From: Carnegiea gigantea
Taxonomy: Eukaryota > Streptophyta > Magnoliopsida > Caryophyllales > Cactaceae
Reading direction: 5' to 3'
DNA: 64,000 nt
NCBI GenBank assembly: GCA_029747015.1
Contig: JAKOGI010000002.1
Span: 1,283,001 to 1,347,000, forward strand
In this document: positions 55,832 to 64,000 of the stretch, one piece after another
Numbering within the stretch: the first letter of the stretch is position 1
Layout of the letters: every line of letters starts with the position of its first letter
The notes under the pieces: generated by a model
What the model was told of the DNA's origin: nothing
What the model saw: only the letters and a program-made list of their open reading frames with translations
Databases searched by the model: none
Translations under genes and position numbers: made by a program

Positions 55832-57182
55832 ATGAGTGGTTCATCATCCTCCTCTAGTACGTCATCCTCAACAGACGGTTTGAGCTTCATCCTAGAAGAA
55901 TCTAGCGATGATTCCCCAATATTGGAAACTATGGTTATGAATGAAAATGGCCCGAAAATGTTGGAGTTGGCCCTGAAGTTGAGACATATTAGACAAGAAA
56001 GTAGGGCATCATCATCATCACGAAGACTCAGAAAGAAGAAAAAATTTGTAAAGAGAGATCGACAAGAAGTACACGATCGCCTTTATAGAGACTATTTCGC
56101 CGAAGACTCCATCTATAATGAGACCCACTTTCGGCGTAGATTTCGTATGCGACGGCACTTGTTCCTATGTATAGTTTGAGTACTTCCAATTGAGGTATGA
56201 TGGCTTCGGTAGGCGTAGGTTGTTACCACTCATCAAGTGCACAGCAGCCATGCGAATATTGGCTTATGGTATATCGACATATTGTGTCGATGAATACCTA
56301 AAAATTGGTGAAAGCACAGCTATAGAGTGTATGAAAAATTTTTCTGCTGGTGTCATTCAAGTGTTCAGGGAAGAGTACTTACGAAAGCCAACACAAGCTG
56401 ATGTCGATCGTTTGTTACAAGTGGCAGAAGCCCGCGACTTTTCGGGTATGTTAGGGAGCATTGATTGTATGCACTGGGAATGGAAGAATTGTCCCTCAGG
56501 GTGGAAAGGAGTGTTTGCAAAAGGGGTATACAAAGTTCCCACATTGATTCTTGAAGCTGTTGCTTCCTACGACTTTTGGATATGGCACGCTTTCTTTGGC
56601 TGTCCGGGAAACCTCAATGACTTAAACGTCTTTCACCGATCCAATGTTTTTCAAGAGGTGTACGAGGGTCGGGCTCTAAAATGTGAATATATCGTCAACG
56701 GTCGCAAGTACAACATGGGGTACTATCTATCTGACGGTATTTATCTGAGATGGGCCACCTTCGTGAAGACCATCCCCCTTCCTCAAGGAGCCAAAGCGAA
56801 GTTATTCGCTGAAAGTCAAGAATCTGTTAGGAAGGATGTGGAGAGAGCATTTGGGGTTCTACAAGCTCGCTTTGCCATCATCTGCGGCCCTGCACGAAAC
56901 ATGGATAAGGCTGAATTGGGTATGGTAATGAAGGCATGCATTATACTCCACAACATAATCGTTGAGGACGAGCGTAATTCATACGACCTTATTTTTGATT
57001 ATGATGATGTGGAGGACAACACCCCGCAACCTAATGTCCAACGGAACCATCATCCGTGCTATGCAGCTTACCTTCGTAGAGTAGCACAAGTTCATAACCC
57101 AGACCTACATGCACGTCTTCAATCCGACTTGGTCGAAGAAATATGGAATCGACACACTACGCGAAGAACTTTGCAAACGTAG
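55832..57182 (+). pseudogene. Harbinger transposase (DDE), one small lesion
   Basis: The first part (55832-56179) has a Ser/acidic start, a basic RRLRKKKKFVKRDRQ stretch and HFRRRFRMRRHLFLCIV, the normal N-terminal block. A stop and frame change at 56177-56190 replace a few codons. The frame resumes with EYFQLRYDGFGRRRLLPLIKCTAAMRILAYG and runs to 57182. Counting from the TTG at 56190, the catalytic residues are Asp92 (GMLGSIDCMHW), Asp182 (GYYLSDGIY) and Glu218 (RKDVERAFGVLQARF), all present. It cuts and joins DNA at the termini, with TWA target choice. The lesion looks like a short deletion with frameshift; an unrecognised intron is less likely. Confidence 0.85.
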
Positions 57183-57660
57183 TTGTTTCCTGTTATTTGT
57201 TGATATTTGGGGATGTAATTTTTTTTCATTAAAAAGTCAAACGTTCGTGATGAATTTTTTTGAACATTTTCAATCTTCATATTGTAATTTATTTTTAATT
57301 ACGATCCTTCTTTGTGTTAGTTTTAAATTGAATGGTACTTTCAAACTCTTTTTTTTTAACTTGTTGGACAATAAAGACAAAAAAAAGGGAGGGAAATTAA
57401 AATCAATTTATACATTTTATGTCAACAAAATAAATATTCATAACTCTAAAAAAAAAAATTCACACATGTTACAAAAGTTAAAACCCAAACACAACATAAA
57501 AAATAAAAAGTAATAAATTAAGTTCAAATTGTGGGCTCCGTGTAATTAATTGTCATGAAATGAGTTCCATTGGTTGGAAAATTGAATGGAATGCAAGTGC
57601 AACTTATGCTGACGTGGCAAGCTTGAGTTCTAATAAATGGAACTTGGGTTGGGAATACCC
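57183..57660. other. Harbinger 3' non-coding end
   Basis: A-rich DNA from the transposase stop to the right terminus. It carries GGGCTCCGTGTAATTAATTG near 57531, which echoes the GCGTGTAATTTTTT phrase at the left end (52601), and so is part of a longer, weaker inverted repeat. Confidence 0.6.
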
Positions 57661-57663
57661 TAA

Positions 57664-59230
57664 TAACTTTTCTCTACACATAATACCCAAATTCGATACT
57701 CCTTTTAGAAAGAATAATTATTAAATCACTTGAACAAACTTTCTATTAGTAATGGTTACTTATTTTTACTCATTGCTAGTTATTTTATTAGCAGTTAGCT
57801 ACTACCGATTAATAGACCTAACAAAAACTGGTTTGATTCAAACAACCTAAAAATTTTGAGTTTTGAAGATGATTTCCTTGATCCAAACCTGAAGTAGACC
57901 GAACCCGAAAATTTCGTAAATTAACGGATCAAAAACTCCACCCAAGCCTGCCCACTTGATTCGAATATTATATCCTTATTTTTAAATTTTTCTTTAATTT
58001 ATCCCTGTCAATTATAATAGTTATTATTATATTGAGTCACCTAGAAAGACACTATATAATTATCGCATCCTTTACAAATTAAAGAATAGTTTCATTTCTT
58101 TATTGACTTCATTTTCATAAAATAACGTCACATGCAAATTGTAAATGAAACAACTTAAAAGAATGGGTATGAAATTGGGTGGAATAACTCTACAGCATTA
58201 CAAAAATTAATTTAGAGTCAGACAAATATTAAAAATGCGCACATCGTACCATTATATGTTTAGTGAAATTAACATGTCTTATCGTATTTTGAATAATGTT
58301 ACTTTGCTATAACCTAAAATTTTGATGTTGCAATGATAATTGTAATATCATGTACTTCTCCAATATCTTTTTATTTAATTTTTATTATAATTTGTCTCAA
58401 ACTATGATGTTAGCATTGAGCAATGAGTCGACCTCTCTTTGTATTAAGATGGGTCCACCAATAAAGTGCATCTCATTGGGTAATATTAAGTTAGTACTTA
58501 AAGGAACTATCCAATTATTAAATAGGTTATTAGTGGGTTGAACTGTTCTGATCTGTTAACATACTTTAGATGGACTAACTGATAAATGACCCGATCAATT
58601 ATTAACATTATTTTAATAAATGGGCGGACCGACCTAACGCAAAGCAGACCCAACAATTTGCCCATTTGTGCTTGACATTCATATTTTAATAAAAAGTTTG
58701 AACATTTTTAATATTCTTTTAAGAAATTACCATTAAAATACTTTTTCATCAACTACAGACAATTTTAAGTATAAATATGTTGCATTTTTAATTTTGATTT
58801 TTGATGAAAGATAAACAAGTCACAAACAGATGCTCTAAATCCGTTTGATCGACCTAAAATCTGCAAAACCAAAATACGCCAGCTTGTATTCTATCAGAAC
58901 TCAAAATACTTCGGACCCGTATTTTACAGAACCTAAATACACCAGATCTATATTTTACCCGTTCGTCTGCACTGACAGAATTTTCGATTACTTTTTAGAG
59001 AATTAGAGGTTCGATGTTCAACTAATGCTCCAAGAAAAATGTACCCGATAAAAGGTAGTTATTTAGCTATTACATTTATATCAAGTGAATAGAAAGGACA
59101 CGTTGAATGAAGATTTTAAGAAATAAAAAAGAGAAATTTGGAATTGTAAAATGAACCACTACCTAATGGTTCTCGATGTAACTTTTTTGAAAACCTCTAA
59201 TTTGCATGTCAACCAACACTGCACTCAACG
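57664..59230. other. AT-rich intergenic DNA with transposon debris
   Basis: No gene is supported. Phrases such as GACCGAACCCGAAAAT (57897) and GGGCGGACCGACCTAAC (58622) are of the kind found at hAT-family ends, but no paired termini were found. Confidence 0.4.
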
Positions 59231-60043
59231 AGTGTGTTTGGTAGGAGTGAAAAATATTTTTCTGAAAAATAAATTTCTCATTTTACGGTATTTGATAAAA
59301 CAAGTAGGGTAAATTTGTTTCAGCGGAAAATCATTTTCCATAGAATGAAGGAAAACATTTTCAGTTTGAATGGAGCGTAAGCTGATTTTACGCTTCTTTG
59401 ACGGTCACACGGTTTCACATGCTTTCTCTCTTCCGTATCTATTTTCTAAACATATGGTTTAAAGATTAAACAGTGACATATAGTTCGAAGATTAAGGAAA
59501 CATATTAAATATCAGCGAAACTGTATCATCTCGATGCCGATACCGATACCGATGCCAGTGAATCTAACAATCATGATCTCATTGAAATCCAAAATGCTCC
59601 ATAATTTATCATCAGGGTTAAGAAGACAGATAAACTCACTAGGTTTTTCCTCTTCTTTGTTTGGATTCTTACTGGAAAGTAGAAAATCGATAAAGTATTG
59701 TCACATTAAATTGTTGGCAGTAGTTAAGATTAAAAAAAATTTAAAATATACATATTATCACAATTTTGATCTGTATAATACCACTATTGTAATATAATTC
59801 CCTAAAGAACAAAATATAAATTCTCATTTTTCTAAATATGTTACTTATTTTTGTTTTTTACTAATGTGACTCTTTTTATCTTTTTTGTTTATTTTTTGCT
59901 AATCAAATCCATTTTTTAGAAACTTTATTTCCCATTTTACCAAACAACTGAAAATATGAGTTGAAAATCATTTTACATAAAAATTTATTTTATATGAAAT
60001 ATGATTTTCTAAAAAAATGGTTCTCAACCCTACGAAACACACC
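59231..60043. mobile_element. MITE-like element, family M1 copy 1, about 0.8 kb
   Basis: The left end reads AGTGTGTTTGGTAGGAGTG. The right end, reverse-complemented, reads GGTGTGTTTCGTAGGGTTG. The subterminal GAAAATCATTTTCC-like stretches also face each other. The interior matches copy 2 (60217-60730 plus 61717-61984) through most of its length, including GATGCCGATACCGATACCG near 59533. No coding frame with family likeness. I could not fix the target duplication, so the superfamily is open. Confidence 0.65.
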
Positions 60044-60731
60044 CAACATTTAAAATAGTGGACAAAATAATTTGATATAGTCAAATCACAAACCTCTGCT
60101 TCGACTTTTGTTGTCAAATATGGCCAAGTTGTAGGAAGGATAACATATTAAAATATAACTCAAAATTAGGGGTCTATTTTTAGCTGTTATAGTCTGGAAG
60201 GATGATACAAATACACTAAGAGTGTATTTGGTATAGGTAAAAATTATTTTTCCGAAAAAGAATTTTCTCATTTTACGATATTTGGTAAAACAGGAAATTA
60301 GAAGGTAAATTTGTTTTCAGGGGAAAATCATTCTCGTCAGAATGAAAGAAAATGTTTTCACTTTGAATGGAGCGTAAGTTGATTTTAAATTTCTTTGGCG
60401 CTTACGCAGTTTCACATTCTTTATCTTCCATGTCTATTTCATCAGTATATGGTTCGAAGGTTAAGACAGTGACATATAGTTTGAAGATTAAGACAGCATA
60501 TTAAAAGTTGGCGAAACTGTATCATGCCGATATCGATACCGATGCCGGTGAATCTAACAACCAGAGTTAAGAACATAGAAAAACTCACTATGTTTTTTCT
60601 CTTCTTTGCTCGGATTCCTACTTGAAGGTGGAAAATCGATAATCGTTGCTAGAATCAAATTGTTGACAGTAGGTAAGATTAAAAAAAAAATTAACAAATG
60701 TACATATTGTCACAACCTTGATCTGGATGAG

Positions 60732-61470
60732 TATTAGGGCTGGCAATAAAACCCGTATCCACTTAAAACCTCAAAATCTACCCTGATAGGTATGGGTGTG
60801 GATATAGGTATGAAATAATTTTAAAAAAATGGCTATAGGGCGGGTATTGGTAAATGCGTATGGGTATGAGTATGGGTATGGGTACAGGTTCCACCTACCC
60901 TGTACCAGCCCCATTTTCATTTTATTAATACCCGCCTCGTATCCACCTCGTTTAAAACCCATACCATTTTTTATTTTTAAAAAAAATTAAAATTAGCCAA
61001 TAGTCTAGCACTATTGACTATCCATGAGACCATGACCCAAGGCCAAAAAAACCCTAGCTATAAATTAGTTTTCACTTACTCACTTTTCGGCACTGCTCGT
61101 CCCTCATTTCATCTGCCCTCACCTCAGCCCCTCACTCACAGCCTCACACAACCACAAACTGACACTCTCCCTCTCCGGCTCTCCCTCATAGTTAGGGCTC
61201 ACGCAGTCTCTCGCCTCTCAGTCACGACTCACGAGAACTAAGTTTGTAGTTGGTTTGAACTATTTGTTATGTTTGAAAGTACTCTCGTTGTCTCATGGCG
61301 ATCTTATTTAGGTTGTAAAATTGGAAGCTTTTAGTTGTGAATGTTTCAAGACTATCATAATCTTGTACTCTTGTGTGATATGATGTATTGTTGAAACTCG
61401 AAAGTTTAGTATGAAATATGAATGTGGCGTGTTTTGTTCTTTGGTTGAATATGGGTACAGAATGGGTTTA

Positions 61471-61539
<69 letters not shown>

Positions 61540-61708
61540 CGAATAAAATCCGCAATACCCACAATACCCGGTGGGTATGGATATGGGTATAGGTATGATT
61601 TTACAATATCCAGTGGGTATAGGTTTGGATATGGGTACTGATTTTCTAAATGAGTATAGGTGAGGGTACAGCAAAATCCGCCCTATACCCGCCCCATTGC
61701 CAGCCCAA
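60732..61708. mobile_element. Non-autonomous hAT-type element nested in M1 copy 2
   Basis: The ends carry the inverted phrase GGGCTGGCAAT (60737-60747; inverse at about 61696-61706). An 8-bp duplication flanks it, TGGATGAG at 60724-60731 and TGGATGAC at 61709-61716, one mismatch apart. M1 copy 1 supplies the empty site. Both subterminal regions are arrays of GGGTAT/ACCCATA-like units (60789-60895 and 61555-61690). The middle has an AT microsatellite (61476-61537) and a CCCTCAC-rich stretch but no transposase frame. Ends and 8-bp duplication fit hAT. Confidence 0.8.
61476..61537. repeat. (AT)n microsatellite inside the hAT element
   Basis: About 31 AT units. Open frames of Tyr-Ile repeats over it are artefacts. 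Confidence 0.95.
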
Positions 61709-61984
61709 TGGATGACACCACTATTATAATATAACCTAAAGAACAAAATATAAATCCCCATTTTTCTATATATCTTATATATTTTTATTTTTTCACTAAT
61801 GTGTCTCGTTTAAACTTTTTCGTTCATTTTTTGCTAATCAAACTTATTTTTCAGAAACTTCATTTTTTCTTTTACCAAACAACTGAAAATATGAGATAAA
61901 AATCTTTTTACATAAAAAATTATTTTACATGAAAAATGATTTTCTAGAAAAATAATTTTCAACCCTACCAAATACACTCTTAGT

Positions 61985-62384
61985 TTACAATATTTATTTC
62001 ACGTCACTAATAAGTTTTGACAAATGGCTATTTTAATAAATTTTTAGTGCCATTATATTTATTAATTGTGTGAATCGGCAGTAAAAACGGTAGAAAAATT
62101 AAATTTACTTGTTTGCATTGACCCGTAACCTTTTAAATGTCAAAGATTCCCCTTACTAATTTAATAAATTATTTTTAATAAATGAGCATTCAAGAACTCT
62201 TCAGTCTATCACCATTTCATTGCAATCAATTTCGTCAATCAGCTCGGTGAACTTTCAAGAGAATAAGCTGGATGTAAAATACATCAATTGGCAAGATGTT
62301 TAATTTGAGTTAAAAACAAATTTCTAAAACTAATATTTTGTCAAACGTGCAGCTACCTAGTGAGTGTAAGAAATTCAAACAAGG
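61985..62384. other. AT-rich spacer
   Basis: No gene, RNA or clear repeat is seen. Confidence 0.4.
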
Positions 62385-62816
62385 TAGCGGTGTAAACGAG
62401 CCACGAGGCTTGGGCTCGGCTGAAAAGTCCCGGCTCATGCTCGAGTTCGGACGCATAATTCTTGGCTCGGGCAGAACTCAGTATTCTTTTTTTAATTCAT
62501 TTTTTGTTAAAAAGTTTCCGAATTTGGGTATAAAATCGAAACTAAATTCTAAGTTTTTACATTGTACTCAAAAAATAAGAATCAGAATAAATTTTGTTGA
62601 TTCTAAAGGTTATTTCGTACTTTCAATACAAGTGCATAATAAAAATGAACTACTTAAGTTAAACTGATTCAAATCGAACTGAGCCTTTTTGGGCTCGGTT
62701 TGCTTTCGAGCCGGTGTGGGCTTGGCTCAAGCTCGATTTGACCCAAGCTTGAGCCAAGCTTTGACCGAGCCGAACCTGAGGACTTGATGAGCAGGCTCAA
62801 TTTCATTACAGCCCTA
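62385..62816. mobile_element. hAT-like MITE, 432 bp
   Basis: The left end TAGCGGTGTAAACGAGCC and the reverse-complemented right end TAGGGCTGTAATG are related inverted repeats. Inside each end are GGCTCGG/CCGAGCC and GCTTGGGCTCGG-type units, typical of plant hAT MITEs with GGTGTAAACGAGCC ends. No 8-bp duplication survives. No coding capacity. Confidence 0.6.
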
Positions 62817-63026
62817 CATGGAACGACTAAGTATAACATTTTAATATATTGCGCCCAAAACCAAAAAACAACTTGGTACATGATATTGATTTATTTAATG
62901 ACAATTATTTTCACGAATACATTAATTGAATTACAAGGCGAGTATTACACACACAAGAATATGAAGACCAGCATTATTCTTATATTTATGCAAACTATTA
63001 GAACAACATGATATTTCAATAAATGT
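62817..63026. other. 3' flank of the P450 gene
   Basis: AT-rich and without repeats. It should hold the 3' UTR of the minus-strand P450; on that strand an AAT-rich stretch follows the stop at 63027-63029, but I cannot single out the poly(A) signal. Confidence 0.45.
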
Positions 63027-63635
63027 TTAATTCTTAGAAATTGGAATAATGTTAAGGGGTTTAGTCTTCTGCAATGCAATTCCAAATTTCTCATCCATAT
63101 CTATTTGTTTTGGACTCACCCCATCTCCAAGTTTCCAATCAAATGACTGAAGAAGTGTGGCCAACATTAGAGTCAACATCCTATAGGCCAAATTCATTCC
63201 CGGACATATCCTCCTTCCCGCACCGAAAGGCAAGAGTCCAAAATCTCTCCCCTTGACATCAATACCGCAATTCAAGAATCTCTCCGGTAAGAATTCATCA
63301 GGGTTTTCCCACACTGTTGGATCGCGCCCTAGAGCCCAGAGGTTGACGAGTATTTGAGCATTTCTGGGCACAATGTGACCGCAAAGCTCTACGTCGGTCT
63401 CTGCCTTGCGAGGTAGGAGGAATACAGTAGGAGGGTGTAGGCGTAACGTTTCCTTAATAATTGCTTGTAGATAAGGCAGTTTTGGAATGTCAGATTCTTG
63501 AATATGTGAAACTTTTCCCAGAACTTGCTGAAGTTCAGCCTGGGCTCTTTCCATCATTGCGGGATTTCTCATTAGTTCTGCCATTGCCCATTCAAAGGTG
63601 CTAGAAGTGGTGTCAGTTCCCGCATCGAAAATGTC
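63027..63635 (-). CDS. Cytochrome P450, CYP76-like, last exon
   Basis: The exon encodes the C-terminal 202 residues of an A-type plant P450. From the exon start: the I-helix oxygen-binding AGTDTTS at 5-11, the K-helix ETLR at 62-65, PERF at 117-120, and the heme loop [10 protein letters not shown] at 137-146 with the Cys ligand at 144. The [20 protein letters not shown] tail is CYP76-like. The exon begins at GACATTTTC (63635), directly after a CTCAG acceptor, the conserved A-type intron position. The frame continues open upstream but no longer looks like a P450. No stop or frameshift breaks the exon. P450s of this group are ER-anchored monooxygenases using a reductase partner, often on terpenoids; the substrate is unknown. 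Exon 1 is not within the 365 bases left. Confidence 0.9.
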   Translation of the reverse strand, partial: DIFDAGTDTTSSTFEWAMAELMRNPAMMERAQAELQQVLGKVSHIQESDIPKLPYLQAIIKETLRLHPPTVFLLPRKAETDVELCGHIVPRNAQILVNLWALGRDPTVWENPDEFLPERFLNCGIDVKGRDFGLLPFGAGRRICPGMNLAYRMLTLMLATLLQSFDWKLGDGVSPKQIDMDEKFGIALQKTKPLNIIPISKN

Positions 63636-64000
63636 CTGAGTCATGCATGAAAGGTACGTTGTCAATAGTATGGTTGATGACGGAGCCTTTTTAAAAATTT
63701 TCACGTCGTCATTAATGGAAAATATAGGTGGCCTCACTCCTGGCGCCATCAAGTGAGGCCAAGTCTGCTCTGTACGTACCACAGGTTAGTATTTAGTACC
63801 ATCTCCGCTCCTTTTTGTAAAATAACTTTTTTAAGTTTTGTGGAAAATCGTACGTCCCATCATCAGAGCTATCATTTGATTAAAGCTGCACCATCAAAAC
63901 TGAAAACTGAAAACTGCGTACGTACTAAATTTAGGCACTTGGTTTTTTTTCCCCCCTCCCTCTGATTGACACACTTTGAGTTCCATTAGTTTTTCACCTA
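63636..64000 (-). other. Partial intron of the P450 gene
   Basis: Non-coding sequence upstream (on the minus strand) of the 3' splice site at 63636-63637 (AG). I see no exon 1 signature such as a membrane anchor or PPGP hinge before the window ends, so the intron is longer than 365 bases or exon 1 is missing. A C-rich and T-rich tract lies at about 63943-63960. Confidence 0.6.

Larger units (their letters stand above)
52482..57660 (+). mobile_element. PIF/Harbinger DNA transposon, full length
   Basis: The left terminus, GGACATCCCCAGC, and the reverse-complemented right terminus, GGGTATTCCCAAC, form an imperfect inverted repeat. TAA duplications abut both ends (52479-52481 and 57661-57663). 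The 5179-bp element holds both genes that autonomous plant PIF/Harbinger elements need: a Myb/trihelix-like ORF1 and a DDE transposase, in the same orientation. A 233-bp tandem array lies ahead of ORF1. One small lesion is seen in each gene, so it was autonomous recently but probably is not now. Confidence 0.9.
60217..61984. mobile_element. MITE-like element, family M1 copy 2, split by a hAT element
   Basis: The termini CTAAGAGTGTATTTGGTA and its exact inverse pair at 60217 and 61983. Without the insert at 60732-61708 it matches copy 1 from end to end. The CACCACTATTATAATATAA after the insert continues the sequence that copy 1 carries without a break at about 59775. Confidence 0.75.

Overview
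This window looks like flowering-plant nuclear DNA, probably from a eudicot. It is AT-rich, full of nested transposable elements, and has only one recognisable host gene: the last exon of an A-type cytochrome P450 (CYP76-like), minus strand, at 63027-63635. I saw no rRNA or tRNA gene, CRISPR array or bacterial feature. The species cannot be told from the sequence.

1-3.6 kb: a tRNA-type SINE with box A, box B and an A-tail. Next to it is a small Tourist-like MITE with an intact TRIM inside it (217-bp LTRs, initiator-Met primer site, 5-bp target duplication). 3.6-16 kb: three same-strand copies of a degraded module. Its first half looks like minus-strand gene debris, its second half is non-coding, and copy II was later hit by a MITE. 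A Ty1/copia RNase H fragment lies between copies I and II.

16.6-44.1 kb: a Ty3/gypsy element of the Tat lineage (LTRs 16596-17268 and 43421-44096, target duplication GTAAT). It carries degenerate gag, protease, RT, two RNase H domains and integrase on the plus strand. On the minus strand it carries a plant-mobile-domain (PMD) gene with a plausible GT-AG intron. An Athila-lineage gypsy element (29681-42107, LTRs about 1.29 kb) is nested inside it. The Athila copy keeps an open protease-RT-RNase H frame and an open ATHILA-type third ORF, but has a broken gag and a broken integrase.

44.1-52.5 kb: gene-free DNA with microsatellites, a 1.4-kb MITE related in inverted orientation to the one at 10.5 kb, and a 364-bp Tourist-like MITE. 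52.5-57.7 kb: a full-length PIF/Harbinger element with inverted termini, TAA duplication, a Myb/trihelix-like ORF1, a DDE transposase and a 233-bp tandem repeat array. 57.7-62.8 kb: two copies of an about 0.8-kb MITE, the second split by a nested hAT-type element, plus a further hAT-like MITE. 62.8-64 kb: the P450 exon and its upstream intron.

The expressed part of the window is thus probably just the P450. The rest is a record of successive insertions: MITE then TRIM; duplicated module then MITE; Tat then Athila; MITE then hAT.
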